A DNA stretch of 6,736 nucleotides from contig DAOUBP010000020.1 of the NCBI GenBank assembly GCA_034432655.1, positions 1 to 6,736 on the forward strand. The letters run 5' to 3'. This document shows, in pieces, positions 1 through 5,243 of this stretch. The translations under genes and the position numbers were made by a program. The notes below the pieces were generated by a model. The model saw only the letters and a program-made list of their open reading frames with translations, was not told the DNA's origin and ran no database searches. How positions within the stretch are numbered: the first letter of the stretch is position 1; each line of letters begins with the position of its first letter. This DNA is from DAOUBP01 sp034432655. GTDB lineage: Bacteria; Chloroflexota; Anaerolineae; CG2-30-64-16.

Positions 1-284
1 GGGCTGTGGTCAGCAGCCCTGCCCAGCTACACTGGCCCCGCCGCGGCGCTCAGGTCGGTCTCCACCGTCGCCTTATCCTCCGGGCAGGCAACGGCAGTGT
101 AGCATAGGCGATTGGTAAAGTACAGTTTCACCAAACTGAGGAGGCGCCTATCGCAAATGTAACCTTAACGAATCGACACTCATTACCTTAAGAAACATGA
201 TGCAAAACGGATCCAGCAGGGGAGGCCAACGCCAGTCGCAACGCCCCTTAAATGGCACCCTATGAAGCGCGAACAAGTGGCTCC
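1..284. other. Left-edge stretch without a convincing gene
   Basis: No protein I recognise is encoded here. The part from about 150 to 240 is visibly richer in A and T than the rest of the window. It holds two copies of ACCTTAA about 20 bp apart, and a small perfect hairpin, CAGTTT-cacc-AAACTG (123-138). That hairpin is nested inside a 7-bp inverted repeat (ATAGGCG at 104-110, CGCCTAT at 145-151). A 34-codon minus-strand frame (GTG at 131 to TAG at 27) is open and begins VKLYFTNRLCYTAVACPEDK. It lacks a clear ribosome binding site and matches no family I know, so it is not called as a gene. No T-tract terminator follows the gene that ends at 285. Confidence 0.4.
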
Positions 285-1742
285 TTACGACCGCGATTTG
301 ACATCCAGCAGCGCCTGATCGCGAGTGATGAACGACTTCGGCTCGCCGGGCAACGCCGGCTGGTCCCGGTCCAACAGGGGGAAGGTGCTGAGGATGTAGG
401 CGAAATCCTCCTCGCCCAGGCCGTAGAGGTCGGCGACCAGGGCGTCTATCTCGGCGCGGAGCTGGGCCCGCTCGCGCGGATCGGTGGCGGCGACTTCCGG
501 CCGCCAGGGCGCGGGCATGGCCTGGGGATACTGCTGCGCCACCTCGTCCCACAGGTCGGCGAACTCCGGCGCGGTGCAGGTGAGGCGGGCCGCGCGGGGG
601 ACGAGGGCGTCGAAGTGGGGATGATTCAGGTCCAGGCGAGGTACCGGAAGGCCGAAGAGGTAGTGGAAATTCAGGGTCATTGTGACTTTCATCCGAATCA
701 GGAAATCTACGGCAAATGAGTTGAAAACGCTCACCAGGTACAGGTGAAGCCAGGATGGTAAAGAGGTTGGCCCGATGGTAGGTAACTTGTTTCCCCGAAA
801 AGTGGGGGGCACAATCGCAGCAATCAGGCTTCGCTCATTGGTATTTGCGGCCACATCCCGGAAGCCACCCCGATATACTCGCCAATCCCATTCCTGGGCA
901 CCTTTTGCCATGGCCTGGCTACCTTCGCTTTCGGCTACCCAGAACCGCGGCGCCTCAAACGCGTGGTCAAACTGATGCACCATCTTCCCCTCATACAGCG
1001 GCAGGTAGCGCTCGCCGTCGGGGCCGAGCCACATGGTGGGGCGGCGGCCCTCACCCGCAGCCCCTTTCCCGCTCGCAGGCGAGGGGAGCACCGGCTCGCC
1101 GGTGAGATAGACCTCCCGACACCCCTGCGCCTCCAGCCATTCCCGGTCCCGGAACAGGTGGCTGTCGTTGGTCATATCGAACTCGCGGGTAAAGCGGACG
1201 TTCCAGGCATCGGGCACTTCCTCGCCCAGCAGAGGATGGTTGGCGTAGATTCGGGCCGCAATTTCCATCTCCCGGCGGTTCTTGAACTCCATCAGGGAGA
1301 AGGTGGCCGGGGAGAAGCGACGCACGGCGGCGGCTGCGGCCTGGCACCAGCGCACCAGTTCCGGCGGGATGCCGGTCGGCTCCGCCGGGCCGGCGGTGAA
1401 GGGCGCCTGCAGATAGGCGCGGCCCGGGCCGGCGGGCTGCCAGCGGTCGGTGCAGGGCTTGAGGCAGTCCAGGAACTGCTCCTGCGCTTCCCACAGCGGG
1501 AAGCGGCTGGCCGGCAGCAGCATGGCCTCTGGGCAGCGGGCCGCGGCCTGGCGCTCCGTCAGGCCCGGCAGGATGCCGGCCTGCAGCGCCGGGGCATCGC
1601 CGGCCAGCACGCGGCCGTGCTCATCAAGCAGGACCAGCGGCCCCGGCCCCAGGCTGGGCCCGGCCCGCCGTGCCACATTGGTCTCGAAGTACGGCACCCA
1701 CACGTAAGCGATGAGGGGAGATGTCTGCTCCGCCTGTCTCAT
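285..1742 (-). CDS. Chimeric ORF: ImuB N-terminus joined in frame to the C-terminal half of a type IIG restriction-modification enzyme
   Basis: This ORF of 485 residues joins two unrelated families. Residues 10-142 look like the N-terminus of ImuB, the inactive Y-family polymerase partner of the ImuA/DnaE2 mutasome. Signs are IAYVWVPYFE (catalytic aspartates absent, as usual in ImuB), PLVLLDEHGRVLAGDAPALQAG, LTERQAAARCPEA, PAGPGRAYL and the helix VRWCQAAAAAVRR. From about residue 143 the chain is typical of Eco57I-like type IIG enzymes: SLMEFKNRREMEIA, NVRFTREFDMTNDSHLF (181-197), LYEGKMVHQFDH (249-260), GFRDVAANTNERSLIAAI, LNFHYLFGLPVPRL and a final SFITRDQALL. This half carries target recognition; the nuclease and the methylase NPPY motif are missing. 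ImuB lacks most of its palm, fingers and later domains. The switch lies near 1317-1322. Met at 1742 is chosen because ImuB homology begins just after it; the frame is open back to 2006, but that part overlaps another gene. No good ribosome binding site is visible. A working product is doubtful. Confidence 0.7.
   Translation of the reverse strand: MRQAEQTSPLIAYVWVPYFETNVARRAGPSLGPGPLVLLDEHGRVLAGDAPALQAGILPGLTERQAAARCPEAMLLPASRFPLWEAQEQFLDCLKPCTDRWQPAGPGRAYLQAPFTAGPAEPTGIPPELVRWCQAAAAAVRRFSPATFSLMEFKNRREMEIAARIYANHPLLGEEVPDAWNVRFTREFDMTNDSHLFRDREWLEAQGCREVYLTGEPVLPSPASGKGAAGEGRRPTMWLGPDGERYLPLYEGKMVHQFDHAFEAPRFWVAESEGSQAMAKGAQEWDWRVYRGGFRDVAANTNERSLIAAIVPPTFRGNKLPTIGPTSLPSWLHLYLVSVFNSFAVDFLIRMKVTMTLNFHYLFGLPVPRLDLNHPHFDALVPRAARLTCTAPEFADLWDEVAQQYPQAMPAPWRPEVAATDPRERAQLRAEIDALVADLYGLGEEDFAYILSTFPLLDRDQPALPGEPKSFITRDQALLDVKSRS
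1048..1089. repeat. REP-like GC-rich palindromic repeat inside the R-M part
   Basis: The plus strand reads CCCTCACCCGCAGCCCC, then TTTCCCGCTCGCAGGCGAGG and GGAGC. This resembles the widespread small palindromic repeat with a CCCTCACCC lead and a CCCCTCTCCC/GGGAGAGGGG stem, as I recall it from many GC-rich genomes. The stem (CCCCTTTCC against GGCGAGGGG) is imperfect, with two mismatched pairs. On the minus strand it adds about 14 residues (LPSPASGKGAAGEG, residues 219-232 of the chimeric ORF) without breaking the frame. It falls between TNDSHLF and LYEGKMVHQF, a spacing that varies in the family. Identification rests on memory of the motif. Confidence 0.5.
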
Positions 1743-1784
1743 GTTGGGATTCTGGGCGGCGAAGCCGCTGCCCAGAACCCCAAC
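1743..1784. repeat. 15-bp inverted repeat (stem-loop) between the toxin-like gene and the imuB-type start
   Basis: The left arm GTTGGGATTCTGGGC (1743-1757) and right arm GCCCAGAACCCCAAC (1770-1784) are complementary except for one position, which is a G-U pair in the minus-strand transcript. The 12-base loop can itself pair (GCGGC-TTC-GCCGC). On the minus strand the hairpin starts 7 bp after the TAA stop of the toxin-like gene (1792-1794) and ends directly against the ATG at 1742. No T-run follows on the minus strand, and only TTTT, a few bases away, follows on the plus strand, so it is not a standard intrinsic terminator. It could act as an mRNA processing or attenuation structure, or be a REP-type element. 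Confidence 0.75.
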
Positions 1785-1791
1785 CGACCTT

Positions 1792-2006
1792 TTACAGGAT
1801 GCCCCGCGTCTGGAGCACCTCCTGCGCTTCCTGGAGGAATTGATCAAGCGAGACCGGGCGTTGCCCTTCGGGCGAGAAATCGTGCTTCTCCGGCGCTGTG
1901 GCAGGATGTCGGCGCCATGGTTTTTGTAAACGGTCTCGATCTGGCGGACAAAGGCCCACTCGCGCGCTATGCGTTGCACCTCCTGCTCGACGACAGCGGC
2001 GTTCAC
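1792..2006 (-). pseudogene. Frameshifted, shortened toxin-like partner gene
   Basis: GTG at 2006 overlaps the stop of the gene upstream (GTGA). The first frame gives MNAAVVEQEVQRIAREWAFV, then RQIETVYKNHGADIL, which looks like real protein. After about 35 codons that frame becomes arginine/serine-rich and implausible. A neighbouring frame becomes convincing instead: APEKHDFSPEGQRPVSLDQF, then LQEAQEVLQTRGIL and TAA at 1792-1794. The switch lies near 1900-1912. Joining the two gives only about 70 residues. In pairs of this type as I remember them, the second protein is longer, with a beta-strand-rich middle between these two ends. I therefore infer an internal deletion that also shifted the frame. 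The layout (about 100-residue first gene, overlapping second gene) resembles a type II toxin-antitoxin pair of the TumE/DUF6516 kind, but the family is not certain. A single-base sequencing error would explain the shift but not the short length. Confidence 0.5.
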
Positions 2007-2314
2007 GCCTCACCTCGCAGGAGCGCCAGTTGTCGTTCGATGGTGCGGATGCCGTCTACCGCCAAATCCCAGTCCTGATGGTCATTTTCGACCTCGAAGG
2101 AATAGCCGAGCTGGCGAACCATGTCGGCGGCCTCGAACTCCTCCAGAGTCATGCCGTACTTCTCGCGCAACCGGCGATCAATGAGCTGATAGCGCGCCAG
2201 ACGCCGGCGCAATTCATGTTCTGCCAGCCGCGCCACTTGTTGCCCGGGCTCCATGCCGGGTTCCAGTGTATCGAGGATATGGCTTAGCCGATCTGAGATC
2301 TCGATCTGCAACAT
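2003..2314 (-). CDS. Small hypothetical protein, antitoxin-like first gene of a two-gene module
   Basis: The product has 103 residues and begins MLQIEISDRLSHILDTLEPG. It is charged and mostly helical in appearance. Residues 20-60 (GQQVARLAEHELRRRLARYQ followed by LIDRRLREKYGMTLEEFEAA) could form long helices. The middle carries LGYSFEVENDHQDWDLAVDG, and the end is RTIERQLALLRGEA. There is no signal peptide or membrane segment. ATG at 2314 is preferred over the upstream TTG at 2359 because GAGAGG lies at a good distance before it. Its TGA stop overlaps the GTG of the next gene, so translation is probably coupled. A promoter-like sequence sits 76 bp upstream, so the pair may be expressed apart from imuA. 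Size and arrangement suggest an antitoxin or other partner protein. I cannot name a family, so the role is inferred from layout only. Confidence 0.7.
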   Translation of the reverse strand: MLQIEISDRLSHILDTLEPGMEPGQQVARLAEHELRRRLARYQLIDRRLREKYGMTLEEFEAADMVRQLGYSFEVENDHQDWDLAVDGIRTIERQLALLRGEA

Positions 2315-2389
2315 GGACACACCTCTCTTCCCGAAGGGTGGGTACCGTTGGCTGGACAAATTGAGCCTTTCGCCGGTGGCTCCATCCCT

Positions 2390-2418
2390 ATTTTACCCCG
2401 GCCTATGCGCAGGCGCAA
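2390..2418 (-). promoter_or_regulatory. Sigma70-like promoter for the small two-gene module
   Basis: On the minus strand TTGCGC (2418-2413) is followed after 17 bases by TAAAAT (2395-2390). The -10 box matches TATAAT at five of six positions, and spacing is ideal. It lies in the gap between the imuA stop and the ATG at 2314, leaving a leader of about 70 nt. That leader contains a small GAGCC/GGCTC stem (2363-2382). The element suggests the two small genes form their own unit and do not depend only on the SOS promoter of imuA. Confidence 0.5.
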
Positions 2419-2463
2419 CCGTACCATCGCCCGGTCATCTGCTCACTTGCAGCGGTTGTCCGC

Positions 2464-3192
2464 CTACTCCCCGCGCACTTCGCCGTTGAAGGTGATGCAG
2501 AGCGGCACGGTGATGCCTTCGTGGCCCAGCCGATGTTTGACCACCGTGGCCTGGGCGGTGTAGCCGCACACATCGCAGCCGCGGCGGATCCACTGCTCGC
2601 GGCGCAACAGCAGCCGCAGCGCGGCCACGTGCGCCAGCGTGCGGGATTGCGCCTGGGGGTCCGAGAGGAAGATGACGGCCGTGGAGGTCTCAGCGGTGGC
2701 GGCGGCCAGATGCTCCAGGGTCGCGGCCACGACATCCGGGTCGGCCTCCTGGAGTTCGGCCGTGCTGTCGAAGACCAGGGCGGCCAGGGCCCGGCCCTCC
2801 ACCAGGTAGCGGGCGATGGCCAGGCCGTCCGTCGCGTCGCGCGGCCGGACGACCAGCAGCCGCGCCAGGTCGAGGCCGCAGCGGTGCAGGTACTCGGGGT
2901 CGCAGGTGCGGGGCAGGTCGAGCCAGGCGACGATGGCGTCCGGCTGGGCCTGGGCGGCCGCCAGGGCCTTCGCCGCCAGGGTGACCTTGCCCGAGGTGGC
3001 CTGGCCGCAGAGCTCGGTGATGCGCCCCCAGGGCAGCCCGCCGGCGAGGGCGTGATCCAGCGCGGGAAAGGTGGTGGGCAGGCGGGCGACGGGTTGGGTG
3101 GCAGCCGCGGCCTTGCGGATGGCGCGCGGGCCGTATTTCATCTGCAGCCGGGCGACGACGGCATCGAGCTGGCGTTGGCGGCTGGATGACAT
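2464..3192 (-). CDS. imuA: ImuA-type RecA-like protein of the translesion mutasome
   Basis: The product has 242 residues and is shorter than RecA. It resembles ImuA, the RecA/SulA-like accessory protein that works with ImuB and DnaE2 in SOS mutagenesis. Family signs are FPALDHALAGGLPWGRITEL (residues 42-61), a P-loop GQATSGKV (63-70), VAWLDLPRTCDPEYLHRCGL (88-107), the RecA-like strand RLLVVRP and a Walker B-like ALVFD (138-142). The P-loop has valine where RecA has threonine or serine, followed by threonine. This fits a protein that may bind ATP weakly or not hydrolyse it. A C-terminal CDVC (206-209) is an isolated cysteine pair. ATG at 3192 is chosen because it starts the long frame and lies about 20 bp after a LexA operator. 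The usual downstream partner imuB survives only as a 5' part beyond the small two-gene module. Confidence 0.8.
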   Translation of the reverse strand: MSSSRQRQLDAVVARLQMKYGPRAIRKAAAATQPVARLPTTFPALDHALAGGLPWGRITELCGQATSGKVTLAAKALAAAQAQPDAIVAWLDLPRTCDPEYLHRCGLDLARLLVVRPRDATDGLAIARYLVEGRALAALVFDSTAELQEADPDVVAATLEHLAAATAETSTAVIFLSDPQAQSRTLAHVAALRLLLRREQWIRRGCDVCGYTAQATVVKHRLGHEGITVPLCITFNGEVRGE

Positions 3193-3210
3193 GACCCTGA
3201 AGGACCAAAA

Positions 3211-3226
3211 CAGAACTTATGTTCTG
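3211..3226. promoter_or_regulatory. LexA operator (SOS box) upstream of imuA
   Basis: CAGAACTTATGTTCTG is a 16-bp palindrome around the core GAAC-TTAT-GTTC, matching the GAAC-N4-GTTC LexA box of Gram-positive-type LexA. Each arm has six complementary bases; only the central TTAT is not fully symmetric. It ends about 20 bp before the imuA start codon, where a repressor would block the promoter or early transcription. ImuA-ImuB cassettes are known SOS genes in several phyla, so site and gene support each other. Confidence 0.85.
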
Positions 3227-3385
3227 CTCGTGATGACGAAGTAGCGCGGAAAAGGTGACGTGGCACAGCGTTCTGAAGGAAGAAATCCATGAAATGCATA
3301 CGGCTCTGTCGTATATTGCTACGGCGATAACTTGCCGAAAGCGATCCAGGCCTTGGGCCTCGCGTTCAAAGCGGGCGTCGTTCGG

Positions 3386-3412
3386 TCGCCCGGCGACTTC
3401 ATCGCCGGGCGA
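3386..3412. repeat. Perfect 11-bp inverted repeat with 5-base loop
   Basis: TCGCCCGGCGA (3386-3396), loop CTTCA, then TCGCCGGGCGA (3402-3412). The arms are perfectly complementary and the stem is very GC-rich, so it would fold strongly in RNA. No T-run follows on either strand, so it is not a standard intrinsic terminator. It lies about 160 bp upstream of the LexA box and about 375 bp before tldD. Possible roles are a REP-type element, a protein-binding palindrome or a barrier between divergent units. Confidence 0.7.
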
Positions 3413-3675
3413 TCCTGGCCGCCACCCGTCACCCGTCGCGTGTGCGGTCACGCCGGCCCGCCCGACCCGACCATGCATGGATCGGGCTACCTGGCAGCGC
3501 CCGGTCAACCGGCCTTGGGCGCGGTGCTGTCGGAATGGCAACATACCTGCCGCCAATCAGGCGCGGGGATCCGGCCCTGCCCGGTCTGGTCGTCACCGGG
3601 TGAGCGCGCTCCCACATCCCTCGCTGTCGCCGTTGGCAGCCGGCCCAGCGGTCACACTCACCACACGCATGCCGG

Positions 3676-3705
3676 TTGGTCAATGGCCACGAACCGATGT
3701 ACAAT
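3676..3705 (+). promoter_or_regulatory. Candidate promoter of the tldD-tldE operon
   Basis: TTGGTC (3676-3681) and TACAAT (3700-3705) are separated by 18 bases. Reading the -35 one base later (TGGTCA) gives 17. The -10 matches five of six consensus bases. It lies about 80 bp before the tldD start and is the best match I saw in the upstream region. GAACCGATGTAC (3691-3702) overlaps the -10 and differs from a LexA core at one base, which may be chance. Confidence 0.45.
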
Positions 3706-3773
3706 TCAGATCAACGAGTGCGGGATGGACCATCTTGCCCGGCGAGCGCGCTGCTTCGCCGTTGACTAAGCGA

Positions 3774-3780
3774 AGAGGAG
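3774..3780 (+). promoter_or_regulatory. Ribosome binding site of tldD
   Basis: AGAGGAG ends six bases before the ATG at 3787, a strong Shine-Dalgarno sequence at good spacing. It fixes the start of tldD at this ATG. Confidence 0.8.
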
Positions 3781-3786
3781 ACTTTC

Positions 3787-5241
3787 ATGTTGAGGCAGTT
3801 GCGAGAGCAGATCGCACGTTTGAAAGCCGCCGGCGCGGGGTATGTGGACGCGCGCTGGTATCCCTTCGAGGAAACTGAGAATCTGCTGTTGTGGAACGGC
3901 AACTTGAAGACCGCCGCCGCCTCCAGTGAGAGCGGCGTGGGGGTGCGCGTGCTCTACCGGGGCGCATGGGGGTTCTCTGCTGCCTCGGACCTGAGCGACC
4001 TCAAGGGCCTGTTTGACAAGGCCTTCGCCAACGCCCGTGTGGCCGCCGAACGCGTTACCTTCCCGGTACGCCTGGCCGAGACCGACCCCATCCAGGCGAC
4101 CTTCCGGAGCCCGAACCGGATTGATCCGTTCACTGTGCCGCTGGCCGACAAGGTGGCGTTCCTGGCGGCTATGGACGAGAAGCTGAACCGGCCCGGCGTC
4201 GTGCAGCGCATCGCCGCCGTGACATTCATGCGCAAGCAGATCATTTTTGTGGACTCGGAGGGCGCGGAGATCGAAAAAACCATCATCGAGGTCTTCCCCG
4301 AGCTGCGCGTGGCCGGCCTCGACAGCCAGGGGACGATCCACTGGCGCAAGTACCAGCCCCCGCGCCTGGGCGAGACGCGCGGGTGGGAGACATTGGACCG
4401 GACGCTCTTCGAGGAGAACGCCGAACGCATTGTGGCCGAGCTGAACCAGGTGCTGGTCGCAGATGACTGTCCCAAGGAGGTCCGCTCGGTGATCCTGCTG
4501 CCCGGCATCATGTTCCTGCAGACGCACGAGACCATCGGGCACGCGTTGGAACTGGACCGCATCCTCGGCTACGAGCTGGCTTACGCGGGCGGCTCCTTTG
4601 TCAAGCTGAGCGACTTCGGCACGCTGCGCTACGGTTCGCCCAAGCTGACCGCACGCGCCGACGCGACCCTCCCGAACAGCCCGGGCAGTTTCGGCTATGA
4701 TGACGACGGCGTTCCCGCGCAGAACAACCTGTTGATTGACAAGGGCATCCTCGTAGGCGCCATCACGGGCCGCCAGATGGTCGAAGAGGCCAATACCCGC
4801 GCCGGCAAGACCCTCTTCTCCGGCAGCAGCGGCGCCAACCGGGCCACCGCGTTCTATCGCGTCCCCATCGAACGCATGACCAACATCAACATTGACCCCG
4901 GCGACGATGGCACTCTCGACGACATCGTACGGAACACCGAGCGCGGGATCATCCTGGACGGCGACAAGAGCTGGTCTATCGGTTCGAACCGCGAGCAGTT
5001 CCACTTCGCCTGCGATATCGGCTGGCTGGTGGAGGATGGCCGGGTGACGAAAGTGGTGAAGAACGCCACCTACCAGGGCGACACCCTCCAGTTCTATAAC
5101 TCGCTGTCGGCAGTGGGCGACGCGTCCACCTGGCAGGTGGTCTACGTGGACAACTGTGGCAAGGGGCAGCCCAACCAGGTCATGCAGCTGGGCCACGGCG
5201 TGCCGGTCTGCCGGTTTGACAACGTGCGCATAGGAGAGTAG
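3787..5241 (+). CDS. tldD: TldD, catalytic subunit of the TldD/TldE metallopeptidase
   Basis: The product has 484 residues, close to the roughly 480 usual for TldD. The TldD/TldE heterodimer is a cytosolic zinc peptidase that threads unfolded peptides into a closed chamber. In E. coli it matures microcin B17 and degrades the antitoxin CcdA. The N-terminal half is the family's open alpha/beta domain (GVGVRVLYRGAWGFSAASDL near residues 50-70). The active-site motif HETIGH covers residues 247-252, followed by ALELD where other members read GLEGD. The C-terminal part has RGIILDGDKSWSIGSNREQF and ends with NCGKGQPNQV, whose Cys457 sits where E. coli TldD has its conserved C-terminal cysteine. There is no signal peptide. 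The start is fixed by a strong ribosome binding site. It is followed after 2 bp by its partner tldE. The family is certain; the natural substrate here is unknown. Confidence 0.93.
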   Translation: MLRQLREQIARLKAAGAGYVDARWYPFEETENLLLWNGNLKTAAASSESGVGVRVLYRGAWGFSAASDLSDLKGLFDKAFANARVAAERVTFPVRLAETDPIQATFRSPNRIDPFTVPLADKVAFLAAMDEKLNRPGVVQRIAAVTFMRKQIIFVDSEGAEIEKTIIEVFPELRVAGLDSQGTIHWRKYQPPRLGETRGWETLDRTLFEENAERIVAELNQVLVADDCPKEVRSVILLPGIMFLQTHETIGHALELDRILGYELAYAGGSFVKLSDFGTLRYGSPKLTARADATLPNSPGSFGYDDDGVPAQNNLLIDKGILVGAITGRQMVEEANTRAGKTLFSGSSGANRATAFYRVPIERMTNINIDPGDDGTLDDIVRNTERGIILDGDKSWSIGSNREQFHFACDIGWLVEDGRVTKVVKNATYQGDTLQFYNSLSAVGDASTWQVVYVDNCGKGQPNQVMQLGHGVPVCRFDNVRIGE

Positions 5242-5243
5242 CC

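Larger units (their letters stand above)
3227..3786. other. Divergent intergenic region between imuA and tldD
   Basis: This stretch separates the leftward SOS cassette from the rightward peptidase operon. Several frames are open by chance because GC is high, but none gives protein-like composition, so no gene is called. It contains the inverted repeat at 3386-3412, two tandem copies of CACCCGT (3423-3436), a CCCGGT/ACCGGG stem-loop (3580-3600) and a promoter candidate close to tldD. A 13-codon frame starting at 3289 (MKCIRLCRILLRR) follows an AAGGA sequence but has no other support. A structured RNA or a decayed gene cannot be excluded. Confidence 0.5.

Noticed and set aside
1743..1784. The inverted repeat as an intrinsic terminator
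   Set aside because: No T-run follows on the minus strand, and only four T bases, several positions away, follow on the plus strand.
1743..2006. Extending the imuB-type ORF upstream to the GTG at 2006
   Set aside because: The extra residues are the N-terminus of the toxin-like gene followed by an out-of-frame arginine-rich stretch and the translated hairpin. ImuB-like sequence starts only after 1742.
963..2078. Long plus-strand open frame of 371 codons
   Set aside because: It is antisense to the ImuB/R-M ORF and the toxin-like gene. Its composition is low-complexity and it shows no family motif, while the minus strand shows clear ones.
2521..3189. Plus-strand open frame of 222 codons opposite imuA
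   Set aside because: It is rich in glycine and arginine by GC bias and is a shadow of imuA.
3289..3330. Tiny frame MKCIRLCRILLRR after AAGGA
   Set aside because: Thirteen codons and one Shine-Dalgarno-like match are not enough; there is no conserved precursor or leader feature.
3255..3878. Plus-strand open frame across the intergenic region into tldD
   Set aside because: It is rich in arginine, serine and proline, has no motif, overlaps the tldD start in another frame, and has no family resemblance.
3766..5196. Long minus-strand open frame of 476 codons opposite tldD
   Set aside because: It mirrors the codon structure of tldD, which has a strong ribosome binding site and unmistakable motifs.
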